From: Atkinsonella hypoxylon
Taxonomy: Eukaryota > Ascomycota > Sordariomycetes > Hypocreales > Clavicipitaceae
Direction: 5' to 3'
DNA length: 64,000 nucleotides
Assembly (NCBI GenBank): GCA_000729835.1
Contig: JFHB01000056.1
Coordinates: 62,001-126,000 of the forward strand
Below the pieces are notes generated by a model. That model saw only the letters and a list, made by a program, of their open reading frames with translations, made no database searches and was not told where the DNA came from. Below are positions 11,943-22,953 of this stretch, in pieces. Positions within the stretch are counted from its first letter, which is position 1, and every line of letters begins with the position of its first letter. The position numbers and the translations under genes were made by a program.

Positions 11943-14900
11943 ATGGCGTCTCTACTTTCGAGTCGTAGCCAAGCGTCCCTTGACCTCGACTCGTCTACCT
12001 TGCCCACCCCTGACACAACTTCTGCCTCATCTGATATCCTCCGACACCAAGACGTCTCCGCGACAAGCCACCAGCTCCCACTCTCCAACCAAGAACAGCA
12101 AAAGCACCATCATTCTCGGCAGCAACCGTTACTCCTGGAATCAGATAGCACAGCAGAGATCCCGCATCAGCCCATCTCTGACATTGTTACGCTTCATAGT
12201 CCGCTTGCCAGCCGACATAGACTGGCCAGTAGTCTCAGCTCCCCGACATCTATTGCCGACGAGTCTCCTGTTACGCCCGTCTTCACTTCTGACGCAACTG
12301 CTCCTCTATCTCTTCCCCTCAGAGGTTCCATCAAGCGAAAGCCCTTGTCCTCGTCGGCTTCGTCTTTGACCGCATCTCTCGGTCTTCGTCGTTCAGCTGG
12401 AGCAGCTCCTTCTCCCTTGGACCTTGAGCTTCTCCCCAAGCCAGGTCAAAGGTTTACCAGACCACCAACTATCGATAGTCCGACATTGTACGACTGTCCG
12501 CACTCATTTCGAACATCTCTACCTTCGTGCAAGTAAGTTTCACATTACGCAAGTGAGGAACAAACGCCCTTGCCCCTACATCACATTGCTTCAAGTGCAA
12601 TTGCTCTGGCTTTTTCCTGCTTTATCCTTTGGGATCCCTCCAACGCCGTTTCCGACTGTTCTAGTGTGTTTCCTCATACATATGCAGCAGTCGGGGATAT
12701 TCCCTTGCCACTTTGTGTCTTCTGCCTTTCCTACAAAATGTCCCATATCCGGCCGAGACGTGTGGGTTCTTCCTGAAGCCCATGTAAACGTGCTAGAACG
12801 CCGCGTCAAAGCTATAGGTGGCATTTTGATGTGGGTTTCTAAATAAGACCCTTACTGACTGGAATTCAACTTGGCAGTTCTCCTGCCACCAGTACGGCGG
12901 GTGTCCACCAGCCCGCGGTGGAGGCATGCAGCATTCCAGAAAGCGAGCTACGACATAGCAAATCGGCTGAGCTGTCTGAGGTTCTGTCAGTATACGACGA
13001 GATCTTTTCTCCAGTATCTGACTTGTCGGGGTCAGACGAGGACGTAGCTCAAAGCTCCACACCTGGAATTACAGTACACGATAATAGCTCGGACCATAAA
13101 GAGTCTCTCTACACGGCCCAATCCGACCAGATCCCCGACCAGATCCCAACTCCTCACATGTTTTCCCAGAAACCAACGCCGCCACATCTGAAACTCGACG
13201 CTATCGAAAAATCAGCTTCTGAAAGTGAGCTGAGATCTACTAAGGAAACTAGCAATCCGGTCTCCGGCAGGCTCGCTGCGTCTCCGCAGCTCAACAAAGC
13301 CCTTCCCAAGGATCCTGGCCAGACATCCCCCTTCGCGACTTTGTTTGGCTGGCCAAACATTTCTCCTTCCATCACCGAATTCTCCTCTATACCCTCCCCT
13401 CTTTCCCCGAGCAAGCACGCCAATGGCGCACATCAAGCCTCAGGAAATACTACGTCAACCCCCATCGGATACTGCGAGTCATACTTATCAACTCCACCGC
13501 CCGATACGGCCGCGTCGTCTCTCCAAATCGACGAGATGGAGGACGAATTGAAGGCCATCAGCTCTGAGCTGGCCGCGTCTATTCGCCGGGAAATGGACCT
13601 GGAGGACCTTGTTGATAGGCTTCAAGAACAAGTCAACAATCCACATGCCCCCAACAAGCGGTCTAGCGACTACTTCTCTGATTCAGGCTACAGCTCTGCT
13701 AAATTGACCGAATATGACCAGAGTCGTGAGGAAATTGAGAAGATTCAGAGAAGGTCAGAACAGGAAAAGGCCTCGATTCGATTGGAATTAAGTAACAAAC
13801 TGCAAGATGAGAGGTCGCGGCGGAAAGTGCTCGATCAACAAATCAAAGACCTGGCCGAAAAAGCGTCACAAATGGACCTGGCTCACATGAACAGCCTCGA
13901 TGCAAATGACCGCGTTAGGGATCTGGAAAAGTCGTGTGAGGATCTCAGACGACGTCTTGCAGAAGAACGGGAGTCCAAGAGCAACTTTGAAGATTTATTA
14001 TCTGGACTTAAAAGTGAACTTCAAGAAGCCTGCAATGAGCGAGACAATCTCCGCGAGGAAGTTGTTCCCCAGCTACGGGCTAGGGTGGACGGCCTCGAAG
14101 CTCAAGCAGCTTCTTACGCCAATCTGACCTATGAATCGACTAAAATGCAACATGAGCTTCAATCACTGAAACAGGAAAACACATCCTTGCGCGAGTCCAT
14201 GGGCCCCGAAGACCTGGCCCTGGCTAGATCAAACTCTGTAGCTGCTGGCTCCTTGAACAAGGCTCGGAGGCCCTCAGCATTTGGCGGCTTGTCTCGATCA
14301 GCCAGTGTTAAGAACGGCCCGTCTGAATCAAGAGAAGCGTTGGCAGAGAGGTTGAAGGACGTGGAAGCACAACGAGACGCCCTTCATAGTGCGCTCAAAA
14401 ACCTCCTCGAGAGGCAAGAGTTCCAAAATCGCGAGAACGACAAGAAAATCAAGATCCTTGAAGCAGAACGCCAGCGTTTACTGCTTGAGCCTCGCAAGGC
14501 TGGATTTGACAAGGAGATTTCTAATTTGCGCACTGAGATTAATGTGCTGCGTCGACGAGCGGAGGATGCTCTCGAGCAAAAATGGCAAGTTGAGAAGGGT
14601 TTGAGCGGTTTGAAGATGGATCTCGATAGAGCCGAAGAGGAAATTGCCTCTCTCCGTTCTCTTCTCCAGGAGAAGGATATTCTTATCCCGCCTTCTTTCG
14701 CCAGGTCAAGCAGTGTCAACGGCCTCTCGAACACTCCTGTGTCGTCAGACTCATTGCAAACGGCTTATCAGGATCTGCAAAGCGCCTACACCGAGTCTTT
14801 GGAGCGCATTAAGAAATTGGAACTAGAAAGTGGCGGTACTGCATCCAATGAGAAGACCAGGCTTGCTATTGAGCGCCTCGAGCAGTCGCTTTCAAATGCA

Positions 14901-15632
14901 GTTTCTGAGCGAGATGCGGCTCACCGACACCTAGACGGCATCAAGTCAAAGGTGAATATATTATCGGCGATGGAGTCCCAGCATGTGGATAGAGAAACCG
15001 CGCTAGCAGATCAGTTAAGCGAATCAGCACAGCGCGTTGAACAACTAGCTTCACAAGTCCAGCAGCAGCTTTCGAACAATGCTGAATTACGCAAACGACT
15101 TGCCGAAACTGTTGCCAGAGGAGACTTGGACCGAAAAATCAACTCGGAGCGCATTACCGACCTGCAAGCGCGACTTCATTTGCTTGAGGAGCAGCTTGTA
15201 GCGGCCCAGATTTCATCTGAAGACCGTGTCAGTCGTCACGAGGAAGAGGTATCACAACTGCGGGAGGCACACAATGATCAACTTCGTCGCATCAACAATA
15301 GTGGCGGAGTTGGCGTTGCGGCGCGCAAGGGTACTCTTCTGAATGCTGCGGCATCTATAAATGCCATTTTTGGCCGTTCTGGACAGGGCATGCCCGCCAA
15401 GAGCTTTGAAGAGGAAGTCGAAGTTAAGACGTTAAGAGCTCGGGTCACAGAGCTGGAGAAGGCTCTTGCGGATGCCGAACATGAGATTGAGCAAGTCGTT
15501 GCTAAGATGAACGAGGCACAGATCGAGGTTATGAATCTTCAAGAAGAACGGGAGATGGCCGCTCGAGAAACTCGCAGGCTGCAGAAGCTGATTGAAGAGG
15601 CCAAACTGATGCCTCCTGGTGGGAAGGCTTAG
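11943..15632 (+). CDS. large coiled-coil protein (fungal M-protein-repeat-like)
   Basis: There are two exons, 11943-12532 and 12878-15632, joined by a 345-nt intron (GTAAGT..TTGGCAG). They give 1114 residues in frame. The first 400 residues are Ser/Pro/Thr-rich and probably disordered. From about residue 416 (MEDELKAISSELAASIRREM) to near the C-terminus the protein is almost continuous heptad-like coiled coil, rich in Glu, Leu, Arg and Gln. It is interrupted by a Ser-rich patch near residues 640-680 and a Gly/Ala patch near 1000. Filamentous ascomycetes have such proteins annotated as M protein repeat proteins, without a settled function; a scaffold or cytoskeletal role is inference. The ATG at 11943 has a good context (aagATGg) and the first exon is open throughout. 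The intron is long for this locus and could hide an extra small exon. Confidence 0.8.
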
Positions 15633-16454
15633 ACTGACTTGCCACGATGCTGCATGACAGGCTGTCAGTGCGCTGACATGAAAGATCAAACGTGGCGTGA
15701 AGAGGGTTAATGTGTTGCATCTAGCGATTGGAGTTTTCTTTTCTTTTTTTTTCACTTTTTTGTTTCTGGTGCTTTTGTCTACATCCATATAGAGGTAGGC
15801 TTTGTCATTAGCTAGCGATAGAAATCGTTAGTCTCGGAAGAGTGCGGAGACGGGACCTAGCCGTATCCAAGGCTTGAGCACACGCTCTAGGATGCTGGGT
15901 ATCATTATCATACACATGCAGGTTGAAGCATATATATACTCTGCCTGGGCTGCCTGCCGAGAAACATATGGACTTGTAAGACATAGGCTTATACTGGGCG
16001 AATTTGCTTGCGAATTGGTACGGGAACGGACTCAACCGGGGGAGAGACCAGTTACACATTAGTATTACTACACATTCTGGGACATAATGTTTGTTGTAAT
16101 ATCTAACTGGTAAATTATTGGAAGGGAGACTGGGTTGGAAGAAGTGTATTTCTAGAGGATATTGGCTCAATCAGACAAATATGTATGCCAAAAGACCAGC
16201 TGACCAGCTGCTTGGAGTAGAGAAACTTGTCAGTGATAAGCAGAGAGCGACGTTGCCTACTATGGCGCGCCAACTCTGATTCTGGTGAAGTCATACTCTT
16301 ATAAGAATGGACACTGTCACTAATATGACCGAAGTCTGGGTTGGCGTGCGCCATGGCCATGTACCTAACCTAGACTTACCTAAATCCAACCTACCTTCGC
16401 GCCCCATATTTCAGAAGACGACACTGCCGGAAATAGTACACGGTGAAGCTAGGC
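15633..16454. other. intergenic between coiled-coil and polymerase genes
   Basis: T-rich 3' flank just after 15720, then mixed sequence with no supportable gene. A possible acceptor-like TTTCAG lies at about 16405, but no upstream coding exon can be joined to the polymerase frame. Confidence 0.5.
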
Positions 16455-18869
16455 ATGCAGCTGCACATGTTGGAAAATAGTGGTGATCGATTCAACGTCA
16501 AATGCACGCTCGGTATGGCTCTAGAGCAACCTTCCTTAGGCGAGAAAGTCGCCCATTTCAGTCTCATGAATGCCTTGACTGGAGATTCCGACGATTCTGA
16601 GCACGAGAACAGCCTAGTTGCACAAGACCAGCTAGATCGACAGCATCGTATGCGCTTCTTCCTCAACCAACGGAGCGCGAACACAGAATCCAGAGCCCAA
16701 AAGGCAGATACAGCTTCGACATACATGGCGTGCGAGAAAAGCAGCAGAGGTCGTCTGCGCTCCCTTCGACATGCTGCCGCGCAAACCACGACGCCCATCA
16801 TCAAAGCCACGCAGCCCATGCATCGCACTCGCGTCCACGAGCGCCTCCACCTGGCAGGAGACGAGACCGTCATACAAGAAACGGCGCGAGTGAGCAAGGT
16901 GCAACAGTGGCACTATAGAAATCCTTTCGCACTGCCGAAACAGCTGGATGTAACCATGTCCGTGGGGTCACCTTCTATTGACGTACACAGAGGAAAGAAG
17001 CGAAAGCGCGATCTTCTGAAATTGCGTCCCGAGAACGAGCAGATTTTCAAGGGCTTCCAGTTTCACTATATTCCTGACAATGATATTGCGCCTGCGCGTA
17101 GGCTGCGGATTAACAAGGCTCGCGAGTACGGCGCCACGTGGACGCGGGACCCTTTGGCAGCCACGCATGTGATTGTTGACAAGGACATTGCGTACGGCGA
17201 TGTGAGGAGGATCTTGGGGGAGGTGGTGGCGGAGAAGATTGTGGTCAATGAGGAATACGCTATTGATTGCATACGGTTTCGAGCGGTGCTTGACTATAGG
17301 CAGAGGAAGTATCATGTTAGAGGTCAGCCGCTTGACGAGGGGGAGCGGGATGGAGGGAACACGGCCAAGAAGGAGCAGCAAAGCCCAAAAGAATCTGCGG
17401 GCTTGCTCAAACTGAAACCGCAGCACCGAAGTTCCCGGAAATGGGACCATGTTCCGGAGTCCGGCACGCCGCTAAGCAGTAATGATAAGTCTAGCGGTGG
17501 AAGTGCTGCTCAGAAGAGCAGTACAAATGCACTGACAGACTTACAACCTGTCAGTCTGAATATCGACAATGACGCAACACGTGCAGGGCACACTTCCTCT
17601 CAGAATGGAGGCTGTGAGGGTGACGAGCTGTCACAGTACATTACGATGATGCAAGAGTTTAAAAATCTGCCACTGGACAATGACGAAGATGAGGATTCTT
17701 GGTCCACAACAGACCATGCTGAAGAAATCTCCAACGAAGAAGGGTGCAGATCACAGGCTGAGCAGATAAGCTCCAAGGAATCCAAAAACTATCTTCGATC
17801 AAGGAAGAAAATCATGCGGTTCGAGGACCGGTTCGTCTGCAACCAGGCAGGTTCGCAAAATGCCAAGGCGGACAACCCGAATGCAAGAACCATCGAGGTC
17901 CTCCAACGCATGGCCAACTACTACGATCGCACCAACGATCACTGGAGGACGACCGGCTATCGCAAAGCCATTACCACGCTCAAGAGACAGACGGTCAAAG
18001 TTTGCACGGAAGAAGAAGCCTTCAGATTACCCCACATCGGGCAGAGAATTGCCCAGAAGATTGAGGAGATTGTGACAACGGATCAACTTCAACGACTCCG
18101 GTATGCAGAGGACGAGCCGACGGATGCGGCACTACAGCTGTTTCTACAGATATATGGCGTGGGAAACAAGCAGGCGCAGCAGTGGATAGCCAAGGGATAC
18201 AGAACGCTAGACGACCTCCGGACCAAGGTCAAGCTGAACCCCAGCCAACAGATCGGAATAGACCACTATGAAGACTTGAACACGAGGATCCCTCGACTCG
18301 AAGTAGAAGCCCTCGGGGCGTTTGTGCAAAAGGCGGCAGCTCAGATTGATCCCCTCGTGGAGTTGATCATCGGGGGAAGCTACCGCCGAGGATCCCCCAG
18401 CTCGCACGACATTGACTTGATCGTGACGAAGCCTGACACCAGTACCGTCGCCCAGCTTCGTCCCTTCCTCACGCACCTCATCCGAGTCCTGACAGAGAAG
18501 CAATTTCTCACCGCCCAGCTCGCGTCGTTCCATTCCCGCTCCGACGGAAGCAAATTCCACGGATGCTGCGTCCTGCCTCCCACCAAGGGGGCGGAAAACG
18601 AGAATCACAGACCAGTCTGGCGACGAATCGACTTTTTGCTCGTGCCGGAGACGGAGATGGGGGCGGCGCTGCTCTATTTCACGGGCAACGACATATTTAA
18701 TCGGAGCATGAGGCTCTTGGCTTCGAAGAAGGGGATGCGGTTGAACCAGAGGGGTTTGTATGAGCGGGGGCGTGGCGCGACGGGGAAGTTGGTTGAGGGG
18801 AGATGTGAGAGGAGGATATTTGAACATTTGGGCGTCAAGTGGAGGGGGCCGAGGGAGAGGTGGTGCTAA
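16455..18869 (+). CDS. family X DNA polymerase with BRCT domain (Pol IV / pol lambda-like)
   Basis: Nuclear gap-filling polymerase expected in non-homologous end joining and base-excision repair. It is a single exon of 804 codons from the first in-frame ATG at 16455. A BRCT domain lies at about residues 193-290 (IFKGFQFHYIP to KYHVRG). A low-complexity acidic linker follows, to about residue 470. Next are the helix-hairpin-helix 8-kDa and fingers region (ARTIEVLQRMANYY; LPHIGQRIAQKIEEI), then the palm with GGSYRRG near 639. The metal-binding aspartates are in HDIDLIV (about 652-656) and RRIDFLLVP (about 722). The steric-gate region LLYFTGNDIFNRSMR is near 738-752, and the C-terminus LGVKWRGPRERWC is family-like. 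All three catalytic aspartates are present. The 190-residue extension before BRCT is longer than I expect; an upstream intron or a later start cannot be excluded. Confidence 0.92.
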   Translation: MQLHMLENSGDRFNVKCTLGMALEQPSLGEKVAHFSLMNALTGDSDDSEHENSLVAQDQLDRQHRMRFFLNQRSANTESRAQKADTASTYMACEKSSRGRLRSLRHAAAQTTTPIIKATQPMHRTRVHERLHLAGDETVIQETARVSKVQQWHYRNPFALPKQLDVTMSVGSPSIDVHRGKKRKRDLLKLRPENEQIFKGFQFHYIPDNDIAPARRLRINKAREYGATWTRDPLAATHVIVDKDIAYGDVRRILGEVVAEKIVVNEEYAIDCIRFRAVLDYRQRKYHVRGQPLDEGERDGGNTAKKEQQSPKESAGLLKLKPQHRSSRKWDHVPESGTPLSSNDKSSGGSAAQKSSTNALTDLQPVSLNIDNDATRAGHTSSQNGGCEGDELSQYITMMQEFKNLPLDNDEDEDSWSTTDHAEEISNEEGCRSQAEQISSKESKNYLRSRKKIMRFEDRFVCNQAGSQNAKADNPNARTIEVLQRMANYYDRTNDHWRTTGYRKAITTLKRQTVKVCTEEEAFRLPHIGQRIAQKIEEIVTTDQLQRLRYAEDEPTDAALQLFLQIYGVGNKQAQQWIAKGYRTLDDLRTKVKLNPSQQIGIDHYEDLNTRIPRLEVEALGAFVQKAAAQIDPLVELIIGGSYRRGSPSSHDIDLIVTKPDTSTVAQLRPFLTHLIRVLTEKQFLTAQLASFHSRSDGSKFHGCCVLPPTKGAENENHRPVWRRIDFLLVPETEMGAALLYFTGNDIFNRSMRLLASKKGMRLNQRGLYERGRGATGKLVEGRCERRIFEHLGVKWRGPRERWC

Positions 18870-19548
18870 CTACTGAGTTGGGTAGTCATGGTGTCTCTTT
18901 TGATTACTTTAGATTATCAAATTGAGTGCGAATATATGTGAAGTGATTGATTACAGGAGTTATTCCCTATATGTGCTATTCAATGTCATCCTGGCTAGGT
19001 CTACATCCACCTGGAGCTTAGCGAGAATCTTGACTTGAAAACCCCGGGGTCATGGCCTGACAGAACAAATGCAAACCATGTTGCATCCTTTAGAAAGCGC
19101 TTCCAGTGCTTTCTTGTAGCCAACGAGGCTGATGAATTGGTAGACTGATTATGCGCTTCTCCGTGTACATGTGAGTCAGGGCCGGGCATATGACACGGCG
19201 CTAGGTGACGTGGATGGCTGAAACGAGATCTCGCTCACGCTTTCGTGATTATCATGGGAGACGGGGAAGAACTTTATATACTTGTAGTATCTAGAACATT
19301 GTTTTTGTCATCACTATGCATGGCATAGTTAGTTAGCGCTTATCTCCTTGCACAAAGGTGACAGGAGTCAGTCCAATAAAAGCGGGTCCACCACGCACGG
19401 TGAATGCATAATATTATTGGTTAAACCGGGACCCATAGCACCCCAGGTCAGGTGAGGTCCCCTGGAACACCTCCGTCATCAACAACAAACTGCCGCCTAC
19501 CCATGGACATCTTCCGATCAACAACCTTCAAATCCATCCATCTATCCC
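18870..19548. other. intergenic, nothing identified
   Basis: 3' flank of the polymerase gene and promoter region of the next gene. No coding signal was recognised. Confidence 0.5.
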
Positions 19549-20271
19549 ATGGAATCTGTCGCCTCTGCTCTGCGCCCCATACCGGCTGTGGTATGGGGTG
19601 AAAAAGCCATGGCCGCTCTTGGGGCTCGAATTGTGTGCGAAGTAAGTATTCCATTGAGTCGACTGTCCCGCCTGCATTAACTAGCTTAGGACTACATGCT
19701 CGTTATTGAAGACGCCATCTTTGATCACGCCGTACACCAGCTGCGGTCATCAGGTTTCCGCGACTGTAACTGGTCATATGGCAGCCTTCACCCAGACTTT
19801 TACAACGACAAGTTGAAGCAGAGCATCTACCGCTCCATCGTAAAACAGTACAGTAATCTGGATCGAAACTCTGCACGCTTCCTCTTCCCTGAAGAGCAAC
19901 AGAATACTGCTAAAGTTGTCTTATTGCCGTCTTCTTACACCCACCTTTATCCGAATGCAATCTCAGGCAATATATCCCACCGCGACAACAACATAATCTA
20001 CCCAAACAGCTCTATTCTTCTTCAAAGTTTTGTCCGAACATTAGTGCGAGAACCTATCCTAGGCATGTGGACATCCACCTTAAGAATATGGAGCATTACA
20101 TATACATATGGGCAGCTTATGGTCAGCGATGATGCCTTGGATTTGTGCGATGATGAGGAGGCAAAATCTTGGTTCAACGAAAATATTAGGAGGTTCGAGA
20201 ATGGCATTGATCGGGTTACATACACTAAGCGATTAGGAAGAGTAGGCTATGATGAAGGTCTGGCTAGATAG
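19549..20271 (+). CDS. uncharacterised fungal protein, possible nucleotidyltransferase-like scaffold
   Basis: Two exons, 19549-19641 and 19690-20271, with a 48-nt GT-AG intron, encode 224 residues. The first exon reads MESVASALRPIPAVVWGEKA and joins in frame to DYMLVIEDAIFDHAVHQL. I recognise the arrangement (VVWGxxAM..xGA..CxDxMLVxxDxxxxxAV..LxxxGF) from uncharacterised fungal proteins. A block near the C-terminus, FVRTLVREPILGMW...YTYGQLM, looks like a conserved helical core. The N-terminal WGExAM plus D-x-ML-V order is reminiscent of nucleotidyltransferase-fold families that choose a substrate, but no clear catalytic GS or DxD motif is visible, so that is only a suggestion. No signal peptide or membrane segment. 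The next gene downstream on the same strand is a clearer nucleotidyltransferase. Confidence 0.75.
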
Positions 20272-20420
20272 ATGCCTTTCGGATTGATTCAAATTCCACC
20301 ATAGCTCCATAATGTCCGCCGTAGACTCGAAGCTGAATCTCTACTTCGACGGGCTTGTAGACATTGGGCATTAAACTTACAAATGTCCATTTTAGACTAG
20401 GGAGTTTTTTTTTTAAAACG

Positions 20421-20446
20421 CTAGAAGCAGTTCTCACTGCTTCTAG
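20421..20446. repeat. perfect 10-bp inverted repeat, 6-nt loop
   Basis: CTAGAAGCAG and its exact complement CTGCTTCTAG flank TTCTCA. A T/A tract directly precedes it. It could be a hairpin in the 3' flank of the upstream gene or the remnant of a small palindromic element. Confidence 0.7.
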
Positions 20447-20942
20447 GGCCAGATACTTGCGGAAAGGCAGTTGCCATTTCGACCTACTCAGAAGGAACAT
20501 GTGCAACCTGAAAGTCATCATCCTTCATTGTAAAATTTATCCTGCGCGAATTAAGACCACAATTCCTATGATTGTACCTTGTACAGCGATGATTTTAAAT
20601 GGGTTTAAACCTTGCTGCGCTTAGCCACCTTTGTGCCTGCCTGAAGCCTTACGGTCCTCCAGGCGATAGAGTCAAGAGCCCCCCCCCCTTTTGACTTCGT
20701 CATGATCCGACCTGACCCGACCTTCAGGTTATTGTCAATGAATAGCTGGGCGATCTGATAAGAAGCATACAATTCGAATAATCCTAATTGCTGTCTGTAA
20801 TGGGGGCGCTCATTCTGAAGAGGCAAAGCGGGAAGCTGCGCTCTCTTCATTTCTCTGCCCTTGTGCGTAGCAACACAAGCCCTAGGGAGAATAGCAAGCT
20901 AGGGTAAGCGGCAAGCGTGGGAAAGCTGCAAGCACGAGCCAG

Positions 20943-20975
20943 GGAGCGGTGAGGAGCGGTGAGGAGCGGTGAGGA
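20943..20975 (+). repeat. GAGGAGCGGT tandem repeat, three copies
   Basis: Three near-exact 10-bp units, the last one partial, lie about 125 bp upstream of the nucleotidyltransferase start codon, in the probable promoter. Confidence 0.8.
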
Positions 20976-21097
20976 ATCCTATAAATCTTGTCTATGCGGG
21001 AAAATCTAGTCCCCTCATCAACTTTCCTTGCTTACACAAGCCATCCTCAAATATCAAAACCTCGAGGTTGAACTTGGTTACGGTTTTGTCAAAAGCC

Positions 21098-21775
21098 ATG
21101 GCTTCATCTGTTGACCCCAACCATCTGACGTCAGAAGAGCTTTCTCGGGCTATAGCAGATCTGACAAAATATCTGAGCCAGTCGAATGCTCGTTTCAGCA
21201 TAAGCGGCGGTGCTGCTTCTATGTTGATTCGGAAGCAATATGGTCTGAAACCCCGTATCACCGACGACATTGACTTAGTTGTGCAACCGACCGAAAATGT
21301 GACTGCTGAGAGCATCTCAAACTGGCTGTTAGAAAGCTTTCCTACTGCTTTTGCCGCAAAGAAGATCTTCGGCGTCTCTGTTCCGACTTTGGTCTTTCAT
21401 CGATCTGATGGATCCACCAAGTACATTGACATTGAGATATTTGACGTCTCTGTGTGGCCTCAAAGACCTCAGTATAACCTTGACGACCCAAACAACGAAG
21501 TCCATACGTCGGTGGTAGAAGGGGTCAACGTCCCGGTTTTCAGCCCTCGTTGGCTTTTGCGAGAGAAGATCACAACGGCATATGACCGGCGGGCACACAG
21601 CAAGGCGGATACAGACATAGATGATGTGACTGCTCTACTTTATATTGTTGAGCCAAACAGCGTCGACTTGACGAATGAACCGGAGGCAGTCCGTTACCTG
21701 CTCACGAAACTACCTCAAGAACGTCAATTGATCGAGGCTAAAGTCATTTGCCCTAGTGTTCTCGGTCAGTCGTGA
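21098..21775 (+). CDS. stand-alone nucleotidyltransferase-fold protein (AbiEii-like)
   Basis: An intronless frame of 225 codons from ATG 21098 (gccATGg context); the open frame extends upstream to 20969 but without a better start. An N-terminal helix is followed by FSISGGAASMLIR (about residues 33-45), then RITDDIDLVV (about 52-61), and after a helical insert YIDIEIFDV (about 108-116). This order (Gly-Gly helix, D-x-D on the next strand, third acidic strand) is the catalytic layout of minimal nucleotidyltransferases, and the R-x-T-x-DID form is that of the AbiEii/AbiGii type. A later FSPRWLLREKI...AHSKADTDIDD block resembles the helical tail in which that family keeps a Lys and an Asp. In bacteria AbiEii proteins are toxins that modify tRNA; the fungal protein's substrate is unknown. 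No targeting signal is seen. Confidence 0.82.
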   Translation: MASSVDPNHLTSEELSRAIADLTKYLSQSNARFSISGGAASMLIRKQYGLKPRITDDIDLVVQPTENVTAESISNWLLESFPTAFAAKKIFGVSVPTLVFHRSDGSTKYIDIEIFDVSVWPQRPQYNLDDPNNEVHTSVVEGVNVPVFSPRWLLREKITTAYDRRAHSKADTDIDDVTALLYIVEPNSVDLTNEPEAVRYLLTKLPQERQLIEAKVICPSVLGQS

Positions 21776-22953
21776 ACTTGGAGCCAGCATGCCGCTAGTA
21801 TAACTAGTACCTTTTGGTCAACATCAGCAATATCAACATCAATACTATCAACTTCAACATCACCAGCTTCACAATAGCTCCAAGCATCTTTAGCTTCAAC
21901 AGCTTCTATCAGCACAACAGAACCTAGTTACAACAACTAAGTGTGGGAGACAAGGGTAGGATACTAGCAAGGGTGTGAGACTCTAACAGGGGGCTTACAT
22001 AGGTAGGTAGTTAGATGAAACCGGCACGACTGGCCACGATGATAGGTACTTGGATTTACATACGAACCTCACCATGATAGAAGTGCCAACAATTTCCCTG
22101 TGTACAAAGAGGTACAAGGCACATATTGCAGCCCTAACGCGCTGTGCATAGTGGATTTAAATTGCCTGCATCGCGAGCATTATTCATCCGGATAGTTAGC
22201 TCCGGTTCTGTGTTGTTCTTAGAGAGGTCACTGTTATCGTCTTTGGAAGGCATCGCGAAAACCGTTGTATAAGGAATGCCACTACTCCGTAAGCGCGTTT
22301 GGAGTTAGCTGCTGTGGCTGTTCAGATGTGCCTGTGAGGTATCGGAAGTTGGGCGGGTCCCGTGACCTATAGCCCTTGTGACTACGGAGTAGGCCGTGCA
22401 TATTAATCCTAGCCTCAGCAACAAACCTCCACTGACCTTCCGTCCCCTCCTTCTTGCATGTGACGAGGTTACTTAATTAACAATGCCCACGGCGCCACGG
22501 GGTTAGGTTTGGTTTTTGGCTCCAAAGAACGGTCTTGATACTGTGATGCTAGCATGGGGTATCGTGCTCTGGGGATTGGCTGGCCATGTCGCTCGATGGG
22601 GGCGTCTGACGTGAACGTGGGTTCGAGGTATAGTGCCTAGGTACCAGGCATACAGCTGACCAACTCAGGTATATCCATCTCACTCTCCATCCTCAAGTTT
22701 GCACAAGCGGCAATAAAATGATCCCACTTGACTGCCTGACATTGGGATAAAAACCAGACTGAACGAATGGACGTCACATTTCACGCATAGAAGCCATCAG
22801 AAATATAATATCATTCAGCGTGCAGATAGTTAGCACTGTCCAGAAACTCCCTCCACCTGCCGAACCGTGGATATGACCCTCTCATCCCAGTTGTTCTCGA
22901 TCTTGACCTAGTTGAACGGTATAAAAGATAAATAAATAATGACATGCGGTATT
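21776..22953. other. intergenic, with CAACATCA-rich low-complexity stretch
   Basis: Starts with a low-complexity run (21818-21925) and continues without a gene to the ATIC stop codon. Nothing else was recognised. Confidence 0.5.
21818..21925 (+). repeat. low-complexity (TCAACATCA)-type repeat
   Basis: Irregular repeats of CAACATCA, CAACTTCA and CAGCTTCA follow the nucleotidyltransferase stop codon. They lie in its likely 3' untranslated region. One frame would read Ser/Thr/Ile-rich, but it is separated from the gene by the stop codon and I see no splice that would include it. Confidence 0.6.

Larger units (their letters stand above)
20272..21097. other. intergenic between the two accessory genes
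   Basis: Contains a T-run at 20405-20414, a perfect hairpin at 20421-20446, a run of nine or ten C near 20684 and a GAGGAGCGGT tandem repeat just upstream of the nucleotidyltransferase gene. An open minus-strand frame at 20264-20521 could be a gene remnant but has no recognised relatives. Confidence 0.5.

Noticed and set aside
11803..12369. 188-codon plus-strand frame overlapping the coiled-coil gene
   Set aside because: Pyrimidine-rich leader and frame-shifted Ser-rich exon; the frame starting at 11943 splices into the long coiled coil.
18207..18827. 206-codon minus-strand frame opposite the polymerase
   Set aside because: The opposite strand of the conserved catalytic core; antisense shadow.
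20264..20521. 85-codon minus-strand frame downstream of the uncharacterised gene
   Set aside because: Somewhat protein-like, but it passes through the hairpin and homopolymer and has no recognised relatives; kept only as a possible remnant.
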